Origin: Chrysopilus asiliformis
Lineage: Eukaryota; Arthropoda; Insecta; Diptera; Rhagionidae
Reading direction: 5' to 3'
Assembly: GCA_964034945.1 (NCBI GenBank)
Contig: OZ035962.1
Coordinates: 50,710,231-50,774,230 of the forward strand
Length of the DNA stretch: 64,000 bases
The notes under the pieces were generated by a model. It was given only the letters and a program-made list of their open reading frames with translations. It was not told where the DNA came from and searched no databases. This document shows, piece by piece, positions 1-13,969 of this stretch. The translations under genes were made by a program, and so were the position numbers. Numbering within the stretch: the stretch's first letter is position 1; every line of letters starts with the position of its first letter.

Positions 1-121
1 TCTCTGTACCAATTTAATCTATGGACGACATAAAAATACAAAAACAACTATCCCCTAAAAATTTAATAATAATGAAGTTGACTAAATTTGGAAAAACCTC
101 CAATTCGATTAGTACACGCTG
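1..121. other. Flank of satellite array 1
   Basis: AT-rich sequence without a recognisable gene or repeat, ending where the first satellite units begin. It is not similar to the sequence that precedes the second array, so the two arrays share only their right-hand flank. Confidence 0.5.
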
Positions 122-3100
122 CTGACTGAAAGACTGACAGACTGACAGACAGACAGACTGAAAGACTGACAGACTGACAGACTGACAGACTGACAGACTG
201 ACAGACTGACAGACTGACAGACTGACAGACTGACAGACTGACAGACTGACAGACTGACAGACTGACAGACTGACAGACTGACAGACTGACAGACTGACAG
301 ACTGACAGACTGACAGACTGACAGACTGACAGACTGACAGACTGACAGACTGACAGACTGACAGACTGACAGACTGACAGACTGACAGACTGACAGACTG
401 ACAGACTGACAGACTGACAGACTGACAGACTGACAGACTGACAGACTGACAGACTGACAGACTGACAGACTGACAGACTGACAGACTGACAGACTGACAG
501 ACTGACAGACTGACAGACTGACAGACTGACAGACTGACAGACTGACAGACTGACAGACTGACAGACTGACAGACTGACAGACTGACAGACTGACAGACTG
601 ACAGACTGACAGACTGACAGACTGACAGACTGACAGACTGACAGACTGACAGACTGACAGACTGACAGACTGACAGACTGACAGACTGACAGACTGACAG
701 ACTGACAGACTGACAGACTGACAGACTGACAGACTGACAGACTGACAGACTGACAGACTGACAGACTGACAGACTGACAGACTGACAGACTGACAGACTG
801 ACAGACTGACAGACTGACAGACTGACAGACTGACAGACTGACAGACTGACAGACTGACAGACTGACAGACTGACAGACTGACAGACTGACAGACTGACAG
901 ACTGACAGACTGACAGACTGACAGACTGACAGACTGACAGACTGACAGACTGACAGACTGACAGACTGACAGACTGACAGACTGACAGACTGACAGACTG
1001 ACAGACTGACAGACTGACAGACTGACAGACTGACAGACTGACAGACTGACAGACTGACAGACTGACAGACTGACAGACTGACAGACTGACAGACTGACAG
1101 ACTGACAGACTGACAGACTGACAGACTGACAGACTGACAGACTGACAGACTGACAGACTGACAGACTGACAGACTGACAGACTGACAGACTGACAGACTG
1201 ACAGACTGACAGACTGACAGACTGACAGACTGACAGACTGACAGACTGACAGACTGACAGACTGACAGACTGACAGACTGACAGACTGACAGACTGACAG
1301 ACTGACAGACTGACAGACTGACAGACTGACAGACTGACAGACTGACAGACTGACAGACTGACAGACTGACAGACTGACAGACTGACAGACTGACAGACTG
1401 ACAGACTGACAGACTGACAGACTGACAGACTGACAGACTGACAGACTGACAGACTGACAGACTGACAGACTGACAGACTGACAGACTGACAGACTGACAG
1501 ACTGACAGACTGACAGACTGACAGACTGACAGACTGACAGACTGACAGACTGACAGACTGACAGACTGACAGACTGACAGACTGACAGACTGACAGACTG
1601 ACAGACTGACAGACTGACAGACTGACAGACTGACAGACTGACAGACTGACAGACTGACAGACTGACAGACTGACAGACTGACAGACTGACAGACTGACAG
1701 ACTGACAGACTGACAGACTGACAGACTGACAGACTGACAGACTGACAGACTGACAGACTGACAGACTGACAGACTGACAGACTGACAGACTGACAGACTG
1801 ACAGACTGACAGACTGACAGACTGACAGACTGACAGACTGACAGACTGACAGACTGACAGACTGACAGACTGACAGACTGACAGACTGACAGACTGACAG
1901 ACTGACAGACTGACAGACTGACAGACTGACAGACTGACAGACTGACAGACTGACAGACTGACAGACTGACAGACTGACAGACTGACAGACTGACAGACTG
2001 ACAGACTGACAGACTGACAGACTGACAGACTGACAGACTGACAGACTGACAGACTGACAGACTGACAGACTGACAGACTGACAGACTGACAGACTGACAG
2101 ACTGACAGACTGACAGACTGACAGACTGACAGACTGACAGACTGACAGACTGACAGACTGACAGACTGACAGACTGACAGACTGACAGACTGACAGACTG
2201 ACAGACTGACAGACTGACAGACTGACAGACTGACAGACTGACAGACTGACAGACTGACAGACTGACAGACTGACAGACTGACAGACTGACAGACTGACAG
2301 ACTGACAGACTGACAGACTGACAGACTGACAGACTGACAGACTGACAGACTGACAGACTGACAGACTGACAGACTGACAGACTGACAGACTGACAGACTG
2401 ACAGACTGACAGACTGACAGACTGACAGACTGACAGACTGACAGACTGACAGACTGACAGACTGACAGACTGACAGACTGACAGACTGACAGACTGACAG
2501 ACTGACAGACTGACAGACTGACAGACTGACAGACTGACAGACTGACAGACTGACAGACTGACAGACTGACAGACTGACAGACTGACAGACTGACAGACTG
2601 ACAGACTGACAGACTGACAGACTGACAGACTGACAGACTGACAGACTGACAGACTGACAGACTGACAGACTGACAGACTGACAGACTGACAGACTGACAG
2701 ACTGACAGACTGACAGACTGACAGACTGACAGACTGACAGACTGACAGACTGACAGACTGACAGACTGACAGACTGACAGACTGACAGACTGACAGACTG
2801 ACAGACTGACAGACTGACAGACTGACAGACTGACAGACTGACAGACTGACAGACTGACAGACTGACAGACTGACAGACTGACAGACTGACAGACTGACAG
2901 ACTGACAGACTGACAGACTGACAGACTGACAGACTGACAGACTGACAGACTGACAGACTGACAGACTGACAGACTGACAGACTGACAGACTGACAGACTG
3001 ACAGACTGACAGACTGACAGACTGACAGACTGACAGACTGACAGACTGACAGACTGACAGACTGACAGACTGACAGACTGACAGACTGACAGACTGACAG

Positions 3101-5401
3101 ACTGACAGACTGACAGACTGACAGACTGACAGACTGACAGACTGACAGACTGACAGACTGACAGACTGACAGACTGACAGACTGACAGACTGACAGACTG
3201 ACAGACTGACAGACTGACAGACTGACAGACTGACAGACTGACAGACTGACAGACTGACAGACTGACAGACTGACAGACTGACAGACTGACTGACAGACTG
3301 ACTGACAGACTGACTGACAGACTGACTGACAGACTGACTGACAGACTGACTGACAGACTGACTGACAGACTGACTGACAGACTGACTGACAGACTGACTG
3401 ACAGACTGACTGACAGACTGACTGACAGACTGACTGACAGACTGACTGACAGACTGACTGACAGACTGACTGACAGACTGACTGACAGACTGACTGACAG
3501 ACTGACTGACAGACTGACTGACAGACTGACTGACAGACTGACTGACAGACTGACTGACAGACTGACTGACAGACTGACTGACAGACTGACTGACAGACTG
3601 ACTGACAGACTGACTGACAGACTGACTGACAGACTGACTGACAGACTGACTGACAGACTGACTGACAGACTGACTGACAGACTGACTGACAGACTGACTG
3701 ACAGACTGACTGACAGACTGACTGACAGACTGACTGACAGACTGACTGACAGACTGACTGACAGACTGACTGACAGACTGACTGACAGACTGACTGACAG
3801 ACTGACTGACAGACTGACTGACAGACTGACTGACAGACTGACTGACAGACTGACTGACAGACTGACTGACAGACTGACTGACAGACTGACTGACAGACTG
3901 ACTGACAGACTGACTGACAGACTGACTGACAGACTGACTGACAGACTGACTGACAGACTGACTGACAGACTGACTGACAGACTGACTGACAGACTGACTG
4001 ACAGACTGACTGACAGACTGACTGACAGACTGACTGACAGACTGACTGACAGACTGACTGACAGACTGACTGACAGACTGACTGACAGACTGACTGACAG
4101 ACTGACTGACAGACTGACTGACAGACTGACTGACAGACTGACTGACAGACTGACTGACAGACTGACTGACAGACTGACTGACAGACTGACTGACAGACTG
4201 ACTGACAGACTGACTGACTGACAGACTGACTGACAGACTGACTGACAGACTGACTGACAGACTGACTGACAGACTGACTGACAGACTGACTGACAGACTG
4301 ACTGACAGACTGACTGACAGACTGACTGACAGACTGACAGACTGACTGACAGACTGACTGACAGACTGACTGACAGACTGACTGACAGACTGACTGACAG
4401 ACTGACTGACAGACTGACTGACAGACTGACTGACAGACTGACAGACTGACTGACAGACTGACTGACAGACTGACTGACAGACTGACTGACAGACTGACTG
4501 ACAGACTGACTGACAGACTGACTGACAGACTGACTGACAGACTGACTGACAGACTGACTGACAGACTGACTGACAGACTGACTGACAGACTGACTGACAG
4601 ACTGACTGACAGACTGACTGACAGACTGACTGACTGAACTGACTGACAGACTGACTGACAGACTGACTGACAGACTGACTGACAGACTGACTGACAGACT
4701 GACTGACAGACTGACTGACAGACTGACTGACAGACTGACTGACAGACTGACTGACAGACTGACTGACAGACTGACTGACAGACTGACTGTCAGACTGACT
4801 GACAGACTGACTGACAGACTGACTGACAGACTGACTGACAGACTGACTGACAGACTGACTGACAGACTGACTGACAGACTGACTGACAGACTGACTGACA
4901 GACTGACTGACAGACTGACTGACAGACTGACTGACAGACTGACTGACAGACTGACTGACAGACTGACTGACAGACTGACTGACAGACTGACTGACAGACT
5001 GACTGACAGACTGACTGACAGACTGACTGACAGACTGACTGACAGACTGACTGACAGACTGACTGACAGACTGACTGACAGACTGACTGACAGACTGACT
5101 GACAGACTGACTGACAGACTGACTGACAGACTGACTGACAGACTGACTGACAGACTGACTGACAGACTGACTGACAGACTGACTGACAGACTGACTGACA
5201 GACTGACTGACAGACTGACTGACAGACTGACTGACAGACTGACTGACAGACTGACTGACAGACTGACTGACAGACTGACTGACAGACTGACTGACAGACT
5301 GACTGACAGACTGACTGACAGGACTGACAGACTGACTGACAGACTGACTGACAGACTGACTGACAGACTGACTGACAGACTGACTGACAGACTGACTGAC
5401 A

Positions 5402-5432
<31 letters not shown>

Positions 5433-5581
5433 AGACTGACTGACAGACTGACTGACAGACTGACTGACAGACTGACTGACAGACTGACTGACAGACTGAC
5501 TGACAGACTGACTGACAGACTGACAGACTGACAGACTGACAGACTGACAGACTGACAGACTGACAGACTGACAGACTGACA

Positions 5582-5628
<47 letters not shown>

Positions 5629-6289
5629 AGACTGACTGACAGACTGACAGACTGACAGACTGACAGACAGACTGACAGACAGACTGACAGACAGACTGAC
5701 TGACAGACTGACAGACAGACTGACTGACAGACTGACTGATAGACTGACAGACAGACTGACTGACAGACTGACAGACAGACTGACTGACTGACTGACAGAC
5801 TGACAGACTGACAGACTGACTGACAGACTGACAGACTGACTGACAGACTGACTGACAGACTGACAGACTGACAGACTGACTGACTGTCTGACAGACTGAC
5901 AGACTGACAGACTGACTGACTGACAGACTGACTGACAGACTGACTGACAGACTGACTGACAGACTGACAGACTGACAGACTGACAGACTGACAGACTGAC
6001 AGACTGACAGACTGACAGACTGACAGACTGACAGACTGACAGACTGACAGACTGACAGACTGACAGACTGACAGACTGACAGACTGACAGACTGACAGAC
6101 TGGCAGACTGACAGACTGACAGACTGACAGACTGACAGACTGACAGACTGACAGACTGACAGACTGACAGACTGACAGACTGACAGACTGACAGACTGAC
6201 AGACTGACAGACTGACAGACTGACTGACAGACTGACTGACAGACTGACTGACAGACTGACTAACAGACTGACTGACAGACCGACTGACA

Positions 6290-6332
<43 letters not shown>

Positions 6333-6455
6333 AGACTGACAGACTGACAGACTGACTGACAGACTGACTGACCAACTGTCTGACTGACTGACTGACAGAC
6401 TAACTGACAGACTGACTGACAGATTAACTGACAGACTGACTGACAGACTGGCAGA
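122..6455. repeat. Satellite array 1, ACTGACAG 8-mer and ACTGACTGACAG 12-mer
   Basis: About 6.3 kb of uninterrupted short tandem repeat. From about 150 to 3288 the unit is an almost perfect 8-mer (ACTGACAG). At about 3288 it switches abruptly to a 12-mer (ACTGACTGACAG) that runs to about 5515. The last ~0.9 kb mixes both with scattered substitutions, and the right edge is the most diverged. The minus strand has no stop codon in several frames because the unit lacks stop triplets, giving long Ser/Val/Leu/Gln/Cys reading frames that are artefacts. The array ends at the start of a spacer that also follows array 2. Confidence 0.97.
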
Positions 6456-6936
6456 CAGAAATATAATACATTTTTGTAATAATGTTCCAATTGACACAGG
6501 AGTGCTCAGCAAAGGATATTCAGTGAAAATTAACTCGTCGAAATATTTCATGAATACAATATGAAAAACAAGCGCCTGAAAAACATGAGAAGAACTGTTT
6601 ATTTACTCTGACTTCACAGCCGTAAAATTTCATTGTGACTTCTTGGTTTAATTATTTATTTTAATTTTTGACTAACAAGAGAAGATCATGCCGAATTAAA
6701 TAATTTTTGGATATGTATAGTGACTGAAAATTAGCGACACATATTTTTTTTATATCGACCCAAAATGATTTTAAAAACAGATATCCTCCTTCGAAAAGCG
6801 GGCAAAAAATCTATTTCTGAAAAAAGTTTTGAGGTAGTTTCTTTCTTTTTTGGAGTTCGACTATTGTCAATTTTTAATTATTCAACATATTCTGTATCTA
6901 CAGTACAGTCCTGGTGGATTGAACCGTAACAAGCTC

Positions 6937-8409
6937 TTTTTATACCCGTATGGTGAAACCAAAGGGTATATTAACTTTGCTTTAGCGTTTGTAACGCCAA
7001 GATCCCGTTATCACACACAAAAATGAATACACCAGTGTCAGTGACGTGGCGTGCTGCTTTCAGTAGGGTGTTCAATATTAAGTTTCTGTTAAATGATATA
7101 GACGTCTACTCTTAGTTTTATCTAGGATCACGTCCGGGACATGATAGACGAAGATCCAATTTTTCCTCGATGTTTAATTGAGAAAATGGTTTCTCAAACA
7201 ATTTTTCGATTGCGCATCCGCATTCACAAGCCATAATATTAAATTAATTATTTCTCATACACAAACGCCAACTGAACACCTGTAAAATCAGAAAACGACT
7301 GAGCTGATGAGCAAGCAATATTGCTGTTTTGCTTGGCACACACACCCACACGCATCAGCACATCAGCCGAACGGCCATACGATGGTCGGTTTTCTATTGT
7401 CGGGTTTCGCAGCATCGCGGCCAGCAGCAAGCAACATCGCATCGGTCCGCCGTGAGGCTTTTTCTGGAGCACCCAAATTCATCGTTGTGTGCGGTTATTT
7501 CTTGTGAACCTTGTGTGTGGTGAAACGTTTTTTATTATAGACTTTTACTTAGTCATAATGTGTTTTTACTTTACTTTGGTGCGCTGTAAATTGGAGAACA
7601 CTCGAGTCGGTCGAACGACCGAAAGAGTCGGTATTGCGTTTCGAGTGTGTTTCGCTAAGGGGCGAGTAGGAAAGAAGGCCACAAGCAATTTTTACTTTGG
7701 TTCACTGTAAAGTGGAGAACACTTGGTTGGTCGAAAGATCGAAAGATAAAGAAACAGGTTGGTAATGTAGGGTGCGGGTGCTTTAGGCAACCATTGCCAT
7801 TGGTAAATTGTCGAAAGAATTGGCACAAAAAAAAAGAAATTAATTAACAATAGATTTCCGATACATATTGGATTTCAGTAGGGTGTGCAGTGAACACCCT
7901 CGCACCTTAGAAGAAACGTCACTGACCAGTGTGTTTAGAATGATAAAAAAAAATGAATTTTGCATGCCCGTCCGTCTGTCTGTCTGTCTGTCCGTCCGTC
8001 CGTCCGTCCGTCCGTCCATCCATCTGTGGCGCGGATTGCGGGCGTACGGATTGAGCTAGAGACTTGAAATTTTGCACAGATCCGTTTTTCGTAAAATGCG
8101 AGGCTAAGTTCGTTAATAGGCAAAAATGGACCATTAGGGGGGTACCCCCCATATGAACGTAAACGATTTTTGCGAATATCTCAAAAACGGTGCATCTTAT
8201 CAAAAAAGTCCAAGAACAAAAGTTATTTAGGATATGATTCTCCATAACACTCCCATACATCAAAATCCGATTGAAATAAATTTTAAAAAATCTTATTGGA
8301 AAGTTTGACATCAAAGTGGAATTTTGGTATAACTGTTCGAATTTTGATACGAATATCACCACACGGGTTTTCAATAATTGCCAGATTGGCAATTATAGCT
8401 TTTGTTATA
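6937..8409 (-). mobile_element. mini-me/DINE-1-like element, interrupted by a hAT-like insertion
   Basis: One end reads TTTTTATACCCGTATGGTG and forms a subterminal inverted repeat (TATACCC and GGGTATA). The centre holds a (GTCY)n tract at about 7967-8025. The other end has a perfect 10-bp stem with 3-nt loop (ATAATTGCCA gat TGGCAATTAT) shortly before CTTTTGTTAT. These traits match the dipteran mini-me/DINE-1 group as I know it. The reading frames through the (GTCY)n tract (TDGRTDGR-type repeats) are not genes. The element is split by the insertion at 7039-7924. Confidence 0.8.
7039..7924. mobile_element. Non-autonomous hAT-like element with 8-bp TSD
   Basis: Terminal inverted repeat CAGTGACGT / ACGTCACTG, flanked on both sides by ACCAGTGT (7031-7038 and 7925-7932). 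The uninterrupted site in spacer copy B at about 12863 has this octamer once, which confirms the insertion. An 8-bp duplication and CAG start fit hAT. Both ends carry a subterminal AGGGTGTTCA motif in opposite orientation. Inside is a ~124-bp direct repeat (about 7566 and 7690) containing TGGAGAACACT and a palindromic GGTCGAACGACC. No transposase is visible. Confidence 0.88.
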
Positions 8410-8806
8410 TTTTAACTTAAATTTTTATTTGGACTATTGAAACTCTGAAATAAAATGCACAGTAACATTTTTTTGTTTTTCGAAACTGTACATTTATTTG
8501 AGAGATTTTGCATTTCTGCCAATTCAAATCGCTTGTGAAATCCAGAGCTCACTCACGGTATACTTAAAACTCAGTGGTTAACAGTGACAAAATGATAAAT
8601 GATAAGCAACTTAGCCCTAAAAAAAGAAGTTTTTATTGAATTAATGCCAGAATTAAAGGTATTGAAATTCACCACATTTTTCCCTTTTACCGTAAATCGA
8701 TATCGCAAAAAAAACATTTAAAATGTTAAAATTTTGGGTTGAGAACTGAGCGATGGGGTCTTTTGGTTATATTCAAAATACTTTAATAAAAAAAAAATTT
8801 GAAAAA

Positions 8807-9016
8807 AGCTTTTATTAAAAAAAAATGTACTAAAAAGAAAAAAATAATTTTCTGGACGCTGTGTATCACAAATATAAAAGCTTTTAAAAAGCGAGATAAA
8901 TTTTTATTTTATTGTTTTATGCTTTATCTCGCTTTTTAAAAGCTTTTATATTTGTGATACACAGTGTCCAGAAAATTATTTTTTTCTTTTTAGTGCATTC
9001 TTTTTTAATAAAAGTT
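8807..9016. repeat. Long hairpin (94-bp arms, 22-bp loop)
   Basis: Arms 8807-8900 and 8923-9016 are near-perfect reverse complements, including the motif GACGCTGTGTATCACAAA and its complement with one mismatch. The sequence is very AT-rich. The same hairpin is in spacer copy B. It may be the terminal inverted repeats of a small foldback element, or a transcribed hairpin. Confidence 0.85.
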
Positions 9017-9114
9017 TTTTTAAAAAAAAAATTTTTTTTATTTTTTTTATTTTGTTCTTTTTAGTCTTTGAATATATCCTTACATTTAAGATGTCCTTAC
9101 ATGCTTTTTAACTT

Positions 9115-9400
9115 GAGAATCGTATTCAGCGACCCCAAAAACCCCCAGAATAGATTTTTTTCCGGAAAATTTGGAGAAAGGGATAATCACGTTATCCTTA
9201 CAGGACCTTCCGTTATCCTTACAAGGACGAAGTAGTGAAAATATTGTATTGTCATCGGACTTATATAAGTGTGCAAAATTTCAAGTCAATCGGACAAGTG
9301 GAAGTGGGTCAAAATTGGGTTGCAAGATTTGATCTGACAGGCAGACAGACAGACAGACAGACAGACACGAAGGCAAGCTAAATAAAAGCTTTTAAAAAGA
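9115..9400 (-). mobile_element. Helitron-minisatellite unit plus second mini-me-like core
   Basis: The left part (motif GGATAATCACGTTATCCTTA and AGGACCTTCC) is the reverse complement of the ~120-bp unit repeated inside the Helitrons at 42.0 and 53.4 kb. It is followed by AATTTCAAGTCAATCGG, a (CAGA)n tract at about 9343-9366, and the end AATAAAAGCTTTTAAAA. This resembles the 3' half of mini-me-type elements. The copy in spacer B lies at about 14080-14350, and a diverged relative is at 47.7 kb. Confidence 0.6.
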
Positions 9401-9654
9401 GCCTAAGGGTTAGTTGATGACAGTCACTGAGACATGATTGATCTTATCAATTGCTGTATGCCTGACGATTAGACTTGAGCGACTAAAAATATGAGTTTTG
9501 TGTACTTGACATTCGTTTCATAAATTTGTACATTTACGAGCCTCAAAGTTTTCAACAATCTACTCTTGAGACTTTTTGGTTTCTTATATTAAGTACGTAG
9601 TATCAAAAGTATTGTACAGTAAGCTGTTCATATAACAGAGTATTTATTTTAAAA

Positions 9655-9850
9655 ACATAACAAAAGCTATAATTGCCAATCTGGCAATCATTGGAGACCC
9701 GTATGGTGATATTCGTATCAAAATTCGAACAGTTATACCAAAATTCCACTTTGAAGTCAAACTTTCCAATAAGATTTTTTAAAATTTATTCGAATCAGAT
9801 TTTGATGTATGGGAGATTTTGATGTATCAGATTTTGATGTATTTTGATGT
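9655..9850 (+). mobile_element. mini-me/DINE-1-like fragment at the satellite junction
   Basis: Starts CATAACAAAAGCTATAATTG with the terminal hairpin and follows the family to GATTTTGATGTATGGGAG. It then degenerates into three short copies of gattttgatgta and joins array 2. The intact counterpart in spacer B continues for another ~440 bp, so the satellite junction truncates this copy. Confidence 0.8.
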
Positions 9851-11205
9851 ACAGACTGACTGATAGACTGACAGACTGACTGACAGACTGACAGACTGAG
9901 TGACTGACTGACAGACTGACTGACAGACTGACAGACTGACTGACTGTCTGACAGACTGACAGACTGACAGACTGACTGACTGACAGACTGACTGACAGAC
10001 TGACTGACAGACTGACTGACAGACTGACAGACTGACAGACTGACAGACTGACAGACTGACAGACTGACAGACTGACAGACTGACAGACTGACAGACTGAC
10101 AGACTGACAGACTGACAGACTGACAGACTGACAGACTGACAGACTGACAGACTGACAGACTGACAGACTGACAGACTGACAGACTGACAGACTGACAGAC
10201 TGACAGACTGACAGACTGACAGACTGACAGACTGACAGACTGACAGACTGACAGACTGACAGACTGACAGACTGACAGACTGACAGACTGACAGACTGAC
10301 TGACAGACTGACTGACAGACTGACTGACAGACTGACTGACAGACTGACTGACAGACTGACTGAGAGACTGACTGACAGACTGACAGACAGACTGACAGAC
10401 AGACTGACTGACAGACTGACTGACAGACTGACTGACAGACTGACTGACAGACTGACTGATAGACTGACTGACAGACTGACAGACTGACAGACTGACAGAC
10501 TGACAGACTGACAGACTGACAGACTGACAGACTGACAGACTGACAGACTGACAGACTGACAGACTGACAGACTGACAGACTGACAGACTGACAGACTGAC
10601 AGACTGACAGACTGACAGACTGACAGACTGACAGACTGACAGACTGACAGACTGACAGACTGACAGACTGACAGACTGACAGACTGACAGACTGACAGAC
10701 TGACAGACTGACAGACTGACAGACTGACAGACTGACAGACTGACAGACTGACAGACTGACAGACTGACAGACTGACAGACTGACAGACTGACAGACTGAC
10801 AGACTGACAGACTGACAGACTGACAGACTGACAGACTGACAGACTGACAGACTGACAGACTGACAGACTGACAGACTGACAGACTGACAGACTGACAGAC
10901 TGACAGACTGACAGACTGATAGACTGACAGACTGACAGACTGACTGACTGACAGACTGACTGACAGACTGACTGACAGACTGACTGACAGACTGACTGAC
11001 AGACTGACTGAGAGACTGACTGACAGACTGACAGACAGACTGACAGACAGACTGACTGACAGACTGACTGACAGACTGACTGACAGACTGACTGACAGAC
11101 TGACTGATAGACTGACTGACAGACTGACTGACAGACTGACAGACAGACTGACTGACAGACAGACTGATAGACTGACAGACTGACTGACAGACTGACAGAC
11201 TGACA

Positions 11206-11236
<31 letters not shown>

Positions 11237-12290
11237 AGACTGACAGACTGACAGACTGACAGACTGACTGACTGTCTGACAGACTGACAGACTGACAGAC
11301 TGACAGACTGACAGACTGACAGACTGACAGACTGACAGACTGACAGACTGACAGACTGACAGACTGACAGACTGACAGACTGACAGACTGACAGACTGAC
11401 AGACTGACAGACTGACAGACTGACAGACTGACAGACTGACAGACTGACAGACTGACAGACTGACTGACAGACTGACTGACAGACTGACTGACAGACTGAC
11501 TGACAGACTGACTGACAGACTGACTGACAGACTGACTGACAGACTGACTGACAGACTGACTGACAGACTGACAGACTGACAGACTGACAGACTGACAGAC
11601 TGACAGACTGACAGACTGACAGACTGACAGACTGACAGACTGACAGACTGACAGACTGACAGACTGACAGACTGACAGACTGACAGACTGACAGACTGAC
11701 AGACTGACAGACTGACAGACTGACAGACTGACAGACTGACAGACTGACAGACTGACAGACTGACAGACTGACAGACTGACAGACTGACAGACTGACAGAC
11801 TGACAGACTGACAGACTGACAGACTGACAGACTGACAGACTGACAGACTGACAGACTGACAGACTGACAGACTGACAGACTGACAGACTGACAGACTGAC
11901 AGACTGACAGACTGACAGACTGACAGACTGACAGACTGACAGACTGACAGACTGACAGACTGACAGACTGACAGACTGACAGACTGACAGACTGACAGAC
12001 TGACAGACTGACAGACTGACAGACTGACAGACTGACAGACTGACAGACTGACAGACTGACTGACAGACTGACTGACAGACTGACTGACAGACTGACTGAC
12101 AGACTGACTGACAGACTGACTGACAGACTGACTGACAGACTGACTGACAGACTGACAGACTGACTGACAGACTGACTGACAGACTGACTGACAGACTGAC
12201 TGACAGACTGACTGACTGACTGTCTGACTGACTGACTGACAGACTAACTGACAGACTGACTGACAGACTGACTGACAGACTGGCAGACAG
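9851..12290. repeat. Satellite array 2, ACTGACAG type
   Basis: About 2.44 kb of the same satellite as array 1, with alternating blocks of 8-mer (for example 10021-10300, 10470-10930, 11570-12055) and 12-mer-like units. The block pattern at about 10300-10460 recurs at about 10940-11120, including the variant units with GAGAGACTG and GACTGATAG. Segments of several hundred bases have therefore been duplicated within the array. The right edge and following spacer match array 1. The long minus-strand reading frames are artefacts. Confidence 0.97.
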
Positions 12291-12770
12291 AAATATAATA
12301 CATTTTTGTAATAATGTTCCAATTGACACAGGAGTGCTCAGCAAAGGATATTCAGTGAAAATTAACTCGTCGAAATATTTCATGAATACAATATGAAAAA
12401 CAAGCGCCTGAAAAACATGAGAAGAACTGTTTATTTACTCTGACTTCACAGCCGTAAAATTTCATTGTGACTTCTTGGTTTAATTATTTATTTTAATTTT
12501 TGACTAACAAGAGAAGATCATGCCGAATTAAATAATTTTTGGATATGTATAGTAACTGAAAAATTAGCGACACATATTTTTTTTATATCGACCCAAAATG
12601 ATTTTAAAAACAGATATCCTCCTTCGAAAAGCGGGCAAAAAATCTATTTCTGAAAAAAGTTTTGAGGTAGTTTCTTTCTTTTTTGGAGTTCGACTATTGT
12701 CAATTTTTAAATTATTCAACATATTCTGTATCTACAGTACAGTCCTGGTGGATTGAACCGTAACAAGCTC

Positions 12771-13363
12771 TTTTTATACCCGTATGGTGAAACCAAAGGG
12801 TATATTAACTTTGCTTTAGCGTTTGTAACGCCAAGATCCCGTTATCACACACAAAAATGAATACACCAGTGTGTTTAGAATGATAAAAAAAAATGAATTT
12901 TGCATGTCCGTCCGTCTGTCTGTCTGTCTGTCCGTCCGTCCGTCCGTCCGTCCGTCCGTCCGTCCGTCCATCCATCTGTGGCGCGGATTGCGGGCGTACG
13001 GATTGAGCTAGAGACTTGAAATTTTGCACAGATCCGTTTTTCGTAAAATGCGAGGCTAAGTTCGTTAATAGGCAAAAATGGACCATTAGGGGGGGTACCC
13101 CCCATATGAACGAAAACGATTTTTGCGAATATCTCAAAAACGGTGCATCTTATCAAAAAAGTCCAAGAACAAAAGTTATTTAGGATATGATTCTCCATAA
13201 CACTCCCATACATCAAAATCCGATTGAAATAAATTTTAAAAAATCTTATTGGAAAGTTTGACATCAAAGTGGAATTTTGGTATAACTGTTCGAATTTTGA
13301 TACGAATATCACCACACGGGTTTTCAATAATTGCCAGATTGGCAATTATAGCTTTTGTTATAT
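12771..13363 (-). mobile_element. mini-me/DINE-1-like element, complete
   Basis: About 593 bp from TTTTTATACCCGTATGG to the terminal hairpin and TTTTGTTATA. The (GTCY)n tract spans about 12907-12969 and is longer than in spacer copy A. This is the uninterrupted counterpart of the element at 6937-8409. It encodes no protein of its own. Confidence 0.85.
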
Positions 13364-13759
13364 TTTAACTTAAATTTTTATTTGGACTATTGAAACTCTG
13401 AAATAAAATGCACAGTAACATTTTTTTGTTTTTCGAAACTGTACATTTATTTGAGAGATTTTGCATTTCTGCCAATTCAAATCGCTTGTGAAATCCAGAG
13501 CTCACTCACGGTATACTTAAAACTCAGTGGTTAACAGTGACAAAATGATAAATGATAAGCAACTTAGCCCTAAAAAAAGAAGTTTTTATTGAATTAATGC
13601 CAGAATTAAAGGTATTGAAATTCACCACATTTTTCCCTTTTACCGTAAATCGATATCGCAAAAAAAACATTTAAAATGTTAAAATTTTGGGTTGAGAACT
13701 GAGCGATGGGGTCTTTTGGTTATATTCAAAATACTTTAATAAAAAAAAAATTTGAAAAA

Positions 13760-13969
13760 AGCTTTTATTAAAAAAAAATGTACTAAAAAGAAAAAAATAA
13801 TTTTCTGGACGCTGTGTATCACAAATATAAAAGCTTTTAAAAAGCGAGATAAATTTTTATTTTATTGTTTTATGCTTTATCTCGCTTTTTAAAAGCTTTT
13901 ATATTTGTGATACACAGTGTCCAGAAAATTATTTTTTTCTTTTTAGTGCATTCTTTTTTAATAAAAGTT
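13760..13969. repeat. Long hairpin, second copy
   Basis: Arms 13760-13853 and 13876-13969 correspond to the hairpin in spacer copy A. Survival of both arms in both spacers indicates either recent duplication of the unit or gene conversion. Confidence 0.83.

Larger units (their letters stand above)
6456..9835. repeat. Spacer copy A of a duplicated satellite/spacer unit
   Basis: Non-coding sequence nearly identical to 12291-14757. Both start right after the satellite and contain the same mini-me element, long hairpin and second mini-me-like block in the same order. Copy A is longer because of an 886-bp insertion at 7039-7924. The two copies define a higher-order unit of satellite array plus ~2.45-kb spacer. 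At the right end, copy A breaks off inside a mini-me element, passes through a few short direct repeats of gattttgatgta, and enters array 2. Confidence 0.9.

Noticed and set aside
63..6551. Minus-strand reading frames of over 2000 codons (Ser-Val-Leu-Ser/Gln-Cys repeats)
   Set aside because: They are translations of the satellite. The unit lacks stop codons in several frames at once, and frames change character where the unit changes from 8 to 12 bases. The same applies to 9795-12383.
7919..8392. Open frames with TDGRTDGR or RQTDRQTD repeats in mini-me copies
   Set aside because: They arise from the (GTCY)n tract and recur with frameshifts in every copy of the element. No start context or conserved domain.
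122..12290. CRISPR-like array of short repeats
   Set aside because: Units are contiguous 8- or 12-mers with no spacers, in a eukaryotic setting.
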